Assembly: GCF_014199325.1 (NCBI RefSeq)
Contig: NZ_JACIJJ010000001.1
Span: 806,001 to 870,000, forward strand
Reading direction: 5' to 3'
Length of the DNA: 64,000 bases
Source: Sphingomonas yantingensis
Lineage (GTDB): Bacteria; Pseudomonadota; Alphaproteobacteria; Sphingomonadales; Sphingomonadaceae
The notes under the pieces are model-generated. The model was not told the origin of the DNA. It was given only the letters and a program-made list of their open reading frames with translations, and ran no database searches. Position numbers and translations under genes: made by a program. How positions within the stretch are numbered: the stretch's first letter is position 1; each line of letters opens with the position of its first letter. Shown here piece after piece: positions 52,900 to 60,219 of this stretch.

Positions 52900-52928
52900 G
52901 CGTCAGCCATGTGACGCGATTGCGACAG
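52900..52928 (-). promoter_or_regulatory. Candidate Pho box upstream of phoX
   Basis: On the minus strand CTGTCGC-AATC-GCGTCAC-ATGG-CTGACGC gives three 7-bp half-sites at 11-bp intervals, the layout of PhoB sites (consensus CTGTCAT). Matches are partial (5/7, 4/7). It is about 105 bp upstream of phoX, in the gap shared with the divergent cassette. Confidence 0.35.
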
Positions 52929-52979
52929 TGGCGGCGATGCTGGCTTGACGGTCCGTTCGCGGCTAAGCGCGACCCCACG

Positions 52980-53495
52980 ATGGAGCCCGAAAAGCTGCCC
53001 CCACCCGATCCCGCGCCCGGATCGCCGCCAAGCCTGACCGACCGGCTGAGCGCGGCGGCGCGGCGGAAACCGGACGCGCCGCGGCGGGGGCTGCCCGCCG
53101 GGATGTTGCTGGCCGGGGCGCTCTGGACGGGGTCGTCGCTCTGTGCCGGGGCAATCAGCTATCTCGCGACCGCCCGGATCGCCGCGATGAGCCGGGATGC
53201 GGCCGAACCCGACCCGGTCCGGATCGAGCGGCGGGCACTCGTGAACCTCGGGGCTACCAGTTTCTCGGCGCAGGTCGATCGCATCGCCCGCCTGCTGCCG
53301 CCCGAAGCGCGGCTGCGATCGCTGGAGGTCGATCGCCAGGACGAACGGCCGCGACTGCTCGCCGACATCGCGACGCCCGATCCGGACCGGCTGCGCGGCG
53401 CGCTGGCGAGAGCGGGAGGCGAAGGGTCGCTACGCGTCGTTAACGAGCGGCGCGGAGACGGGGTGATGATCGTTTCGATCCGGGGCGAGCCGTGA
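52980..53495 (+). CDS. PilN/GspL-C-like inner-membrane protein
   Basis: A 171-aa bitopic protein from ATG 52980. A Pro-rich cytoplasmic start (MEPEKLPPPDPAPGSPPSL) leads into one membrane helix (PAGMLLAGALWTGSSLCAGAISYL in parts, about 40-62) and a periplasmic alpha/beta segment (FSAQVDRIARLLPPEARLRSLEVDRQD, DRLRGALARAGGEGSLRVVNERRG). The layout is that of PilN or the C-terminal half of GspL, without the actin-like cytoplasmic domain. It is the first of three genes with 4-bp overlaps, convergent with gspD. Similarity is by shape, not by sequence identity that I can state. Confidence 0.62.
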   Translation: MEPEKLPPPDPAPGSPPSLTDRLSAAARRKPDAPRRGLPAGMLLAGALWTGSSLCAGAISYLATARIAAMSRDAAEPDPVRIERRALVNLGATSFSAQVDRIARLLPPEARLRSLEVDRQDERPRLLADIATPDPDRLRGALARAGGEGSLRVVNERRGDGVMIVSIRGEP

Positions 53496-53944
53496 ATCGC
53501 GGGCTGCTGATCGGCGGGCTGGCGGGCATGCTGTTGTCGATGGTCCCTTGGTGGACGGCCTTTCGCAATCTCGACAACCTCGATCTGGCGCGCACGCTGG
53601 CGGCGCGGGAATCGGCGCGACGCGGACCGGCCGATCGACTGGCCGATGCGCCGTGGCGGCTGGCCGCGGGGTCGGCGGGCGCGGCGCAGGCGGCAGTGGC
53701 GCGCCGGGTGCGCGCCGCGGCGAAGGCGAACGGCGTGCTGGTCGAAACGCTCAAGGCCGCCGAGCCGATCGGACCGGGTATCGCCCGGATCGAGCTATCC
53801 ATGTCGGGACCGGAAAAGGCGGTGCTGACGCTTGGCGATGCGGTCGAGCGCGGCGGGCGCGGCGTTCGCTGGGAGAACTGGGAACTTGCGGCGGTGCCGG
53901 GCGGCGTGCGGCTGATGGGCACGGTGGCGATCGCGTGGCGGTGA
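53492..53944 (+). CDS. GspM-like (T2SSM_b type) inner-membrane protein
   Basis: A 150-aa protein from GTG 53492, overlapping the previous stop as GTGA. Single N-terminal helix (MNRGLLIGGLAGMLLSMVPWW), then a coiled region (NLDNLDLARTLAARESARRG) and a ferredoxin-like periplasmic domain (VRAAAKANGVLVETLKAAEPIGPGIARIELSMSG). This resembles the short GspM variant (PF10741 class) and PilO. Together with its neighbours it forms a minimal assembly platform. It is distinct from the longer gspM at 59722. Confidence 0.65.
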   Translation: MNRGLLIGGLAGMLLSMVPWWTAFRNLDNLDLARTLAARESARRGPADRLADAPWRLAAGSAGAAQAAVARRVRAAAKANGVLVETLKAAEPIGPGIARIELSMSGPEKAVLTLGDAVERGGRGVRWENWELAAVPGGVRLMGTVAIAWR

Positions 53945-54333
53945 ACCGCGGCATCCTCGTTTTCCTCGCAGCGGCGATCGGCGTTCCGCTGGCGTTCGCG
54001 CTGCCGCGGTTGTTCGAGAAGCCGCCGACGCTGCCGACAGTCACGTTGGCGCCGGTCGTCTGGGCCGCGCCGCCGCTGCTGTCGGCCGCGCTCGAACGTC
54101 CGTTGTTCGACGCGCCGGCAGCGGCGGAGGCACCCGCCGACGCCCCCGAATTGGTCGGGATCGTCGGTCGGCTCGATCAGGATGCGGTGGCGATGGTGCG
54201 TGGACGCAACGGAGCGATGCGGACGCTGCGGCCGGGCGAGGGCGTCGACGGCTGGCAGTTACGCAGCCTCGCGATCGACGCGGCCTATTTCACGCGGGGG
54301 ACCCAGTCGACGCGGGTCGCCGTCGCCGACTGA
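53941..54333 (+). CDS. GspC/PilP-like HR-domain protein
   Basis: A 130-aa protein from GTG 53941, overlapping the previous stop. N-terminal helix (MNRGILVFLAAAIGVPLAFA), a short Pro/Ala linker, then a beta-rich domain resembling the GspC homology region or PilP (LERPLFDAPA, LVGIVGRLDQDAVAMVRGRNG, LRPGEGVDGWQLRSLAIDAAYF). GspC-like HR domains dock onto the secretin N0 domain. It has no PDZ. It ends 7 bp from the convergent gspD stop. Confidence 0.62.
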   Translation: MNRGILVFLAAAIGVPLAFALPRLFEKPPTLPTVTLAPVVWAAPPLLSAALERPLFDAPAAAEAPADAPELVGIVGRLDQDAVAMVRGRNGAMRTLRPGEGVDGWQLRSLAIDAAYFTRGTQSTRVAVAD

Positions 54334-54340
54334 ACGATCC

Positions 54341-56422
54341 TCAATAGATGCCGTCGATCTCGACCGTCAGCCGCGGGGCAGGCGGGTTGAGGAGCAGGCT
54401 GCCCTTCTGCGTCGTCGCCGCCTCGATGCCGCGGAGCCGCTGATAGCGTTCGGCGGCGGCGGCGGCGGTGGCGTCGGGGTCGCGCAGGATCGTGGGCTTC
54501 AGGAAGATGAACAGCGTCCGCTTCTGCCGTTGCTCCTGTCGCGATTTGAACAGCTCGCCGACAACCGGAATGTCGCCGAGGATCGGCACTTGGCTCTTGG
54601 CGCGGATATAGTCGTCGTTGATGAGCCCGCCGAGCACGATCGTCCGGCCGTTGTCGGCCAGCACCGTCGTGTTGATCGCGCGGCGGTTGGTGATGAGGTC
54701 GGCGGCCTGGTTGAGCTGCGTCTGCGCGATGGTCGAGGCTTCCTGGCTCACCTCCAACCGGATCGTGTCGCCGGCATTGACACGCGGCAGGACGCGCAGG
54801 GTAATGCCCACGTCCTTGCGCTCGATCGAGGTATAGGGCGCCGCGCCGTTGTTGTTGGTGAGCACCGATCCGGTCACGAACGGCACTTCCTGCGCCACCA
54901 CGAACTCGCCCACCTTGTTGTCGAGCACCGTCACCGACGGGGTGGAGAGCAGGTTCGCCTTGGTCGAGGTGCCGAGCGCCTGGACGAGGATCGAGAAGTC
55001 GTTGCCGAAGGCGATGTTGCCCGTAAGGCCGCCGGTCAGCAGCGCCCCGGCGGGCACACCCAGCGTCTGGAGGATGGTGCCGAGCGACACGCCCGCACCC
55101 GGCTGGCCGAAGCTGGTCGCCACGCCCTCCACCTGGTCGAGCACGGTGCCCGCGCTGCCGATCTGTACCGCCAGCCGCTCCGCCTCGTCGCCGGTGATCT
55201 CGGCGATCGCGGCCTCGAGCAGCACCTGCGGCCGGCGGACGTCGAGGTCAGCGATGAGCTGGTCCATCCCCGCCATCGCGGTGGGCGTGCCCCTCACCAC
55301 GATCGCGTTGATGTCGGGCGCGGGCTGGACGGTAAGGTCGGGGGTCGAGAAGCCCTGCGGCGTCGCCTGTCGCTCGGTCTGGCCGACGGTCGAGATGCTG
55401 GTGCCGCCCGCGCCCGCGCCGTTCATGCCGCCGCCCGCGCCCAGCGACTGTTGGTTGCTGTTGTTGACGAGGCCCGCGAGCGCCGCGGTCGGGCTGCGGT
55501 TCGCCTGGGTGCCGAGGCCGCCGCGGGTGCCGCGCGACGACAGGCTCTGCGCCACAGCATTGGTCGGCTGTGCTTCCTGGCCGAGGACGCCGCGCAGCAC
55601 CTCGGTCACGCTTTCGGCGTCGGCATAGTTGAGCCGAAAGGTGCGGGTGATCGGCGTCGCGCCGCCCGGTGTGTCGAGCGACAGCGCGATCCGGCGCGCC
55701 TCCGCAACTGCCGAGGGGGTGCCGCGCACCACGACCATGTTGCTGCGGGCGTCGCCGGCAACACGCGCGCCGCCCGCCTCGCCGTCGCCCAGCACCTGGC
55801 CGATCGCGGCGGCCACGTCGGCGGCGGATCCGTTGCGCAGCGGGATGACGGCGAAGCTCTGCCCGCCGCCGCTATCGAGGCTGCGCACCAGCCCCTCGAT
55901 GCGGCGGACATTGTCGGCATAGTCGGTGACGACGATCGCATTGGGGCTGGCGAGCGGCTCGACCGAGCCGAAGCTCGCGATCAGCGGCCGGGCGATCCGT
56001 GCGGCCTCTGCCGCCGGCACGTTCGACAGGCGGATCATCCGTGTCGTCATTTCCTGGCCCGAGGCCGACCGGCGCACGCCGCCGTCGCGCACCGCGTTGG
56101 CCGCGGGCACGATCCGCCACGCCCGGCCCGAGCGCAGCGCCGCGAAGCCGTTGGCGCGCAGGACTGACTGGAACAGCTCCCACACCCCGTCCGCCGACAG
56201 CGGCTGAGCGGAGGTCACGGTGACCACGCCCTTGACCGCCGGGTCGAGGATCAGCGTGCGGCCGGTCAGGCGCGAGATCTGGTCGGCGACATCGGCGATC
56301 TCGATCCCGCGCATGTTGACGACGATGTCGCCCGGCGGCTGCTGCGCGGCGAGCGGCGACAGCGCCGTGGCGGCAAGGGCGCAGGCGAGCGTGGTGCGGC
56401 GAAGGGCTTGGATCACGGACAT
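54341..56422 (-). CDS. gspD: Type II secretion secretin GspD
   Basis: The outer-membrane channel of the T2SS, 693 aa, with a signal peptide (MSVIQALRRTTLACALAATALSPLAAQ). N0 domain VVNMRGIEIADVADQISRLTGR, N1-N3 repeats (SNVPAAEAARIARPLIAS, IPLRNGSAADVAAAIGQV, RTFRLNYADAESVTEVLRG) and the secretin core LLSTPSVTVLDNKVGEFVVAQEVPFVTG ... KRTLFIFLKPTILRDP. The N-terminal region contains a Gly/Asn-rich insert (SNQQSLGAGGGMNGAGAGGTS). It is the last gene of the minus-strand gspG-H-I-C-D operon, 4 bp after gspC, and meets the platform cassette convergently. Confidence 0.95.
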   Translation of the reverse strand: MSVIQALRRTTLACALAATALSPLAAQQPPGDIVVNMRGIEIADVADQISRLTGRTLILDPAVKGVVTVTSAQPLSADGVWELFQSVLRANGFAALRSGRAWRIVPAANAVRDGGVRRSASGQEMTTRMIRLSNVPAAEAARIARPLIASFGSVEPLASPNAIVVTDYADNVRRIEGLVRSLDSGGGQSFAVIPLRNGSAADVAAAIGQVLGDGEAGGARVAGDARSNMVVVRGTPSAVAEARRIALSLDTPGGATPITRTFRLNYADAESVTEVLRGVLGQEAQPTNAVAQSLSSRGTRGGLGTQANRSPTAALAGLVNNSNQQSLGAGGGMNGAGAGGTSISTVGQTERQATPQGFSTPDLTVQPAPDINAIVVRGTPTAMAGMDQLIADLDVRRPQVLLEAAIAEITGDEAERLAVQIGSAGTVLDQVEGVATSFGQPGAGVSLGTILQTLGVPAGALLTGGLTGNIAFGNDFSILVQALGTSTKANLLSTPSVTVLDNKVGEFVVAQEVPFVTGSVLTNNNGAAPYTSIERKDVGITLRVLPRVNAGDTIRLEVSQEASTIAQTQLNQAADLITNRRAINTTVLADNGRTIVLGGLINDDYIRAKSQVPILGDIPVVGELFKSRQEQRQKRTLFIFLKPTILRDPDATAAAAAERYQRLRGIEAATTQKGSLLLNPPAPRLTVEIDGIY

Positions 56423-56426
56423 GTCT

Positions 56427-57227
56427 CTAGCGTAGCGGGACGGTAAGCGTCACGGGCTTGCCGTCGCGAAGGATCTGGACCTGCGCCGCGCCGCTCGCCT
56501 GTGCAGCGGCGAACGCGGCCTGGTCGGCGGGGCCGCGGCCGAGTGCCTGCCCGTTGACCGACTGAATGACGTCGCCCGCGCGCATCCCGGGCATCGACCC
56601 GCTGCCGATGCGATAGCCGCCCTCGACCGGCGCGGCATCGAGCCGCTGGAGGATCTGCGCGGCCCCCTGCGGCGGCGGGACGGCGGCGGTGCCGGGGACG
56701 GGGACGCCGTTGCTGGTCGCGGGCGGTGCCGCGGCGGGGGGCGGGGCGCCGGGCGTGCCGGGTGCGCTCGCCGCGGCGGCGGGGTCGGGGAGCGCTAGAT
56801 ACTCAATCCGCCCGCCATTGTTGATGAGGATGCGGTCGCGTTGGATCGAACTGATCGTCGCCCCGCCCAGCGCCTCGCCCACCCGCACCGCGCGCGGGGT
56901 GCCGCCAGACTCGCTGACGTACGCGACGGCGAAGCTCTGCGGGATCGCGAAGACGACGCCCTTGAGGACGAAGGCGAGGCTGGTCGGCTGCGCCTGCTCG
57001 GTCTGCGTCGCCTGACCGAAGGGTTGCCAGCCGATCGCGGGCGACAGGTCGGGCGGCGGCACCGGCCGCGCGCCGGAAGGGACGGTGATCGCGCCCTGAC
57101 CTGCATGACCCGCCAGTCGCCACGTCAGGCCCGCCAGCGCGAACGCGACCGACACGACCATCGCGCCGGTGACGAGGTCGAGCGCAAGCCGCTGTTGCCG
57201 CGGGGTAAGGTCGAGCGTGTGCTTCAT
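56427..57227 (-). CDS. gspC: Type II secretion protein GspC
   Basis: The inner-membrane clamp that links the platform to the secretin, 266 aa. ATG 57227 gives MKHTLDLTPRQQRLALDLVTG, a membrane helix (GAMVVSVAFALAGLTWRL), the HR domain (LAFVLKGVVFAIPQSFAVAYV...ISSIQRDRILINNGGRIEYLALPD in parts), a Pro/Ala linker and a C-terminal PDZ (YRIGSGSMPGMRAGDVIQSVNGQAL) that helps choose substrates. Its start overlaps the gspI stop as ATGA. Confidence 0.93.
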   Translation of the reverse strand: MKHTLDLTPRQQRLALDLVTGAMVVSVAFALAGLTWRLAGHAGQGAITVPSGARPVPPPDLSPAIGWQPFGQATQTEQAQPTSLAFVLKGVVFAIPQSFAVAYVSESGGTPRAVRVGEALGGATISSIQRDRILINNGGRIEYLALPDPAAAASAPGTPGAPPPAAAPPATSNGVPVPGTAAVPPPQGAAQILQRLDAAPVEGGYRIGSGSMPGMRAGDVIQSVNGQALGRGPADQAAFAAAQASGAAQVQILRDGKPVTLTVPLR

Positions 57228-57580
57228 GCCGGCCCCGCGTCCACGAAACCATCGAGCGATGCAAGCGGCGACGCGCCCGGCGGCCCGGTCATTTCGTACA
57301 CGTCGATGCGCACGCGGCGAATCTCGGCATCGGCGGTCGCGCGCTCGGCGACTGCGACGCGCCAGCGGCGGCCGAGCATCTCGACCTCGTTCGCGCCGCC
57401 CGCGCGGGCTTCGAGTTCGGCAAGCCGGTTCTCGGCCACCCACATCGCCGCCTGTCGCCCCTCCATCGCGCGCGTCGAATCGATATGCGTCTCGACCGTA
57501 CGGATCAGGCCGACAGTGGCGATCGCGAGGATCGCGAGCGCGACCAGCGCCTCGATCAGCGAGAAGCCCTCTTCTTTCAT
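57224..57580 (-). CDS. gspI: Type II secretion pseudopilin GspI
   Basis: A 118-aa minor pseudopilin. The short leader MKEEG is followed by the prepilin cleavage site G|FSLIEALVALAILAIATVG with Glu5. The globular domain (WVAENRLAELEARAGGANEVEMLGRRW in parts) matches GspI. It overlaps gspH and gspC by 4 bp each. With GspJ and GspK it should form the pseudopilus tip, but those genes are not in the window. Confidence 0.92.
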   Translation of the reverse strand: MKEEGFSLIEALVALAILAIATVGLIRTVETHIDSTRAMEGRQAAMWVAENRLAELEARAGGANEVEMLGRRWRVAVAERATADAEIRRVRIDVYEMTGPPGASPLASLDGFVDAGPA

Positions 57581-58164
57581 GTCGCGGGGACGACGCGGGC
57601 AGTGAGCCCGTCATAGGCGACGCTCGCCGACTGGCCGCGCTCGGCGATGATCGCGGTCAGCGGCTTGCCCGACCCCTCCGGCCCCAACACCACCGGCGGG
57701 CGGGCGGACAGGCGCATCGTCATGCCGCCGGGCAGCGCATGGAAACCGAGCGCCTCGCTGGCGAGCGGCTGCCAGGTCTTCCCGTCGAACCGCGCGAAGC
57801 CATAGCCCGATTTCTCGGCGGTAAAGGCGACGAGGCTGTCGCCTAGCATCGCGTCGTCGGCCGCGGCCTGAAGCCGGTCGGCCAGCCGCTGCGCCTCGCT
57901 CCCGACCGACGGCGCGCGCGTGGCGGCACCGATGCCGAGCGTGACGGCCCCGGCGGCGACCGCGATGATCGACAGGACGATCAGCATCTCGATCAGAGTC
58001 ATGCCGGTTTCAGCAGGTCGTACGCTCGCCGAACACGCCCCGTCACTCCGGACTTGTTCCGGGGTCCACCAACCCGCAAGCGTCGATGCCGCTGGGTGCG
58101 CGGCACGGTGGGCCCCGGAACAAGTCCGGGGTGACGAAAGGGAAAGGGCGGCCATCCGGCCCAT
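57577..58164 (-). CDS. gspH: Type II secretion pseudopilin GspH, extended leader through a repeat
   Basis: The pseudopilin core is PAETG|MTLIEMLIVLSIIAVAAGAVTLG with Gly-1 and Glu5, then a GspH-type globular domain (LADRLQAAADDAMLGDSLVAFTAEKSG). The problem is the leader: no start codon lies between Gly-1 and the REP-like repeat (58041-58136) just upstream. The only in-frame starts that keep the cleavage site are ATG 58164 or 58155, 5-14 bp after the gspG stop, so the leader of 54 residues is translated through the repeat. Starting at ATG 58002 would remove the cleavage glycine. A normal leader may have been lost when the repeat entered. Confidence 0.7.
   Translation of the reverse strand: MGRMAALSLSSPRTCSGAHRAAHPAASTLAGWWTPEQVRSDGACSASVRPAETGMTLIEMLIVLSIIAVAAGAVTLGIGAATRAPSVGSEAQRLADRLQAAADDAMLGDSLVAFTAEKSGYGFARFDGKTWQPLASEALGFHALPGGMTMRLSARPPVVLGPEGSGKPLTAIIAERGQSASVAYDGLTARVVPAT
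58041..58136. repeat. REP-like inverted repeat between gspG and gspH
   Basis: 30-bp arms CGTCACTCCGGACTTGTTCC... (58041-58070) and ...GGAACAAGTCCGGGGTGACG (58107-58136), two mismatches, same class as the repeat near 24.9 kb. It lies inside an operon and inside the open frame that gives gspH its start. Confidence 0.88.
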
Positions 58165-58168
58165 CGCC

Positions 58169-58639
58169 CTACTTCTTCCCGTCGAGGTCCGCGTCGAGAC
58201 CCTCGCCGCCGGGCTTTCCGTCCTTGCCGAGCGACTTGAGCGTGAAGGCGCTGCCGGTCGAGGTGTAGGCGTAAGGATTGCCCCACGGGTCGAGCGGCAC
58301 CTCGCCCAGATAACCCTCGCCCGACCAGTTGGACGGGAGCGGCGGGGTCGAGGGCTTATCGGCCAGCGCCTTCAGCCCCTGCGCGGTCGTCGGATAGCCG
58401 CCATTGTCGAGGCGGTACATCTTGAGCGCGGCGGAGATGGTGCGGATGTCGGTGTTGGCGACGGTGACGCGCGCCTCGTCAGGCCGGCCGATGACGTTGG
58501 GCACGATTAGCGCGGCAACCAGCGCGATGATCGCCAGCACCACGATCATTTCGACCAGCGTCAGGCCCGCTTCGCTGTCGCGGGGGAATTGCGCAGTATC
58601 GCGCCGGCTGTCATGAAACTGTTTCAATAGGATGTGCAT
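58169..58639 (-). CDS. gspG: Type II secretion major pseudopilin GspG
   Basis: The main pseudopilus subunit, 156 aa from ATG 58639 (GGGGCGGCG upstream). Leader MHILLKQFHDSRRDTAQFPRDSEAG, cleavage before LTLVEMIVVLAIIALVAALIVPNVIG with Glu5. The globular domain has ANTDIRTISAALKMYRLDNGGYPTTAQGL, DPWGNPYAYTSTG and the C-terminal calcium-site Asp residues (GEGLDADLDGKK), as in GspG. First gene of the gspG-H-I-C-D operon. Its start is within 10 bp of the divergent gspL start. Confidence 0.94.
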   Translation of the reverse strand: MHILLKQFHDSRRDTAQFPRDSEAGLTLVEMIVVLAIIALVAALIVPNVIGRPDEARVTVANTDIRTISAALKMYRLDNGGYPTTAQGLKALADKPSTPPLPSNWSGEGYLGEVPLDPWGNPYAYTSTGSAFTLKSLGKDGKPGGEGLDADLDGKK

Positions 58640-58648
58640 CGCCGCCCC

Positions 58649-59725
58649 ATGCGTCGTCTCGATGAAAACAATGTGACAGCTGCCCCCGCACCATCGGCGC
58701 TCATCATAGCCGAGGGGGCGGGCGCGGCAACCATGCTGGTGCCGGGGGAGGCCGTACGCCTGCTCGCCGTCGACCTGCCGCTGCCGACGCGCGCCAGGCG
58801 GATCGAGGCACTGCCCTTCGCGGTCGAGGAGATGATCGCCGATCCATTGGACGCGGTGCATCTGGCGCTCGGTACGGAACTGGCCCCCCGCCGCTTTCTC
58901 GTCGGTGTCGTTCGTCATGCGCAGATGCTGGCGTGGATCGAGGAAGCCGCCGCCGCGGGCCATCCCAATGCCGCCTTCGTCCCCGACGCGCTCGCGCTGC
59001 CGCGGCCCGATGCGGGCGAATGGGCGGTCGAGCTGGGCGACACCCGCGCGGTGGTGCGCAGCGGTGACGGCACCGGCTTCGCGATCCCTGCGCCGTTGCT
59101 GCGGCCGGCGTGGGAAGCGGCAGGGCGGCCCGCGATCCGCAATTACGGCGTGGCCCTGCCCGAGGATATGGGCGCGCTGCCCGCCGAACTCGGCGAGCTG
59201 TCGCTGGCGCGCCGCATCGCCGAGCCGGCGCTGGACCTCAGGCAGGGCGCTTATGCCCGGCGCCGAGCGGCGGCGCTGCCCGGTTGGGGACGGCGGCTGT
59301 TCTGGGTCGGCGCGATCGGGCTGACCGCGCATGTCGGCATTGCCGCGGCGGACACGGCTATGCTCCGCTCGATCGCCGACCGGCGCGAGGACGATACGCG
59401 GATGCTCGTCGCGAGCGCCGCGCCCGGCGTGCCGACCGGCACCGACGATCTGGCGGGCACAGTCGCCGACCTGCTGCCCGAGCCGAAGCGGTACAGCGCC
59501 TTCCTGCCGCTCCTGTCGCGCGTCTCGACCGTGCTCGCGCCGATGAACGGGCAGGTGGCGGTGCGGTCGATCGGGTTTCAGGGGAGCGCGCTGGTGATCG
59601 ACCTCGACGCATTCGCGCCGGGCATGGCGGGGCGCATCAACGGCGCGCTCACCGACGCGCGGGTTTCGGGGACGGTGACGACGCTGCCCGATGGCGGCCT
59701 GCGGCTGACGGCGAGGGGCGCATGA
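58649..59725 (+). CDS. gspL: Type II secretion protein GspL
   Basis: The inner-membrane platform protein that binds the GspE ATPase, 358 aa from ATG 58649; GTG 58634 is in frame but would overlap the gspG start. The cytoplasmic actin-like part (VRLLAVDLPLPTRARRIEALPFAVEEMIAD, DALALPRPDAGEWAVELGDTRAVVRSG) precedes a membrane helix near residue 220 (RRLFWVGAIGLTAHVGIAAAD) and a ferredoxin-like periplasmic domain (RYSAFLPLLSRVSTVLAPMNGQVAVRSIG). Overlaps gspM as ATGA. Confidence 0.9.
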   Translation: MRRLDENNVTAAPAPSALIIAEGAGAATMLVPGEAVRLLAVDLPLPTRARRIEALPFAVEEMIADPLDAVHLALGTELAPRRFLVGVVRHAQMLAWIEEAAAAGHPNAAFVPDALALPRPDAGEWAVELGDTRAVVRSGDGTGFAIPAPLLRPAWEAAGRPAIRNYGVALPEDMGALPAELGELSLARRIAEPALDLRQGAYARRRAAALPGWGRRLFWVGAIGLTAHVGIAAADTAMLRSIADRREDDTRMLVASAAPGVPTGTDDLAGTVADLLPEPKRYSAFLPLLSRVSTVLAPMNGQVAVRSIGFQGSALVIDLDAFAPGMAGRINGALTDARVSGTVTTLPDGGLRLTARGA

Positions 59726-60219
59726 AGATCGAGCTTCGCGATCCCCGGCTGGAAGCCGCCATCGCCCGGTTCGAGGCGTGGTGGGCGACGCTCTCCACAC
59801 GCGAGCGGGTGCTGCTGACCGTGCTCGGCGTGCTGCTGGCGGGCGCGGTGCTGGTCTACGGCGTCGTCAAGCCGCTCCAGGCCGCTCGGGCGGAGGCGCA
59901 GGCGGACATCCGCATCTACGAAACGCTGTCCGCCCGCATCCGCGCCGCGGGCACGCTCCAGCCACAGACCGCGGGCCAGCGCCGCACCGGCAGCCCCGCC
60001 GAGATCGTCCAGGCCGCCGCGCAGGCACAGGCGCTGACCGTCGCGGTCGAGCCCTCGGGCGGCGGCGTGCGTGCGGTCGTGAGCGAGGGGGAATATGCCA
60101 AGGTCGTCAACTGGCTGGCCGACGTGAACCGCTCCTCCGGCCTTGCGATCACCTCCGCGCGCATCACCAAACGCCCGACCGCCGGCATGGTCGAGGCACA
60201 GGTCAGCTTCGCGCCATGA
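59722..60219 (+). CDS. gspM: Type II secretion protein GspM
   Basis: A 165-aa inner-membrane partner of GspL. ATG 59722 overlaps the gspL stop. A membrane helix (RVLLTVLGVLLAGAVLVYGVV) follows the typical start FEAWWATLSTRER, then a coiled segment and ferredoxin-like domain (PAEIVQAAAQAQALTVAVEPSGG, YAKVVNWLADVNRSSGLAITSARI). The standard GspM length and LSTRER motif separate it from the shorter GspM-like protein at 53492. Confidence 0.92.
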   Translation: MKIELRDPRLEAAIARFEAWWATLSTRERVLLTVLGVLLAGAVLVYGVVKPLQAARAEAQADIRIYETLSARIRAAGTLQPQTAGQRRTGSPAEIVQAAAQAQALTVAVEPSGGGVRAVVSEGEYAKVVNWLADVNRSSGLAITSARITKRPTAGMVEAQVSFAP

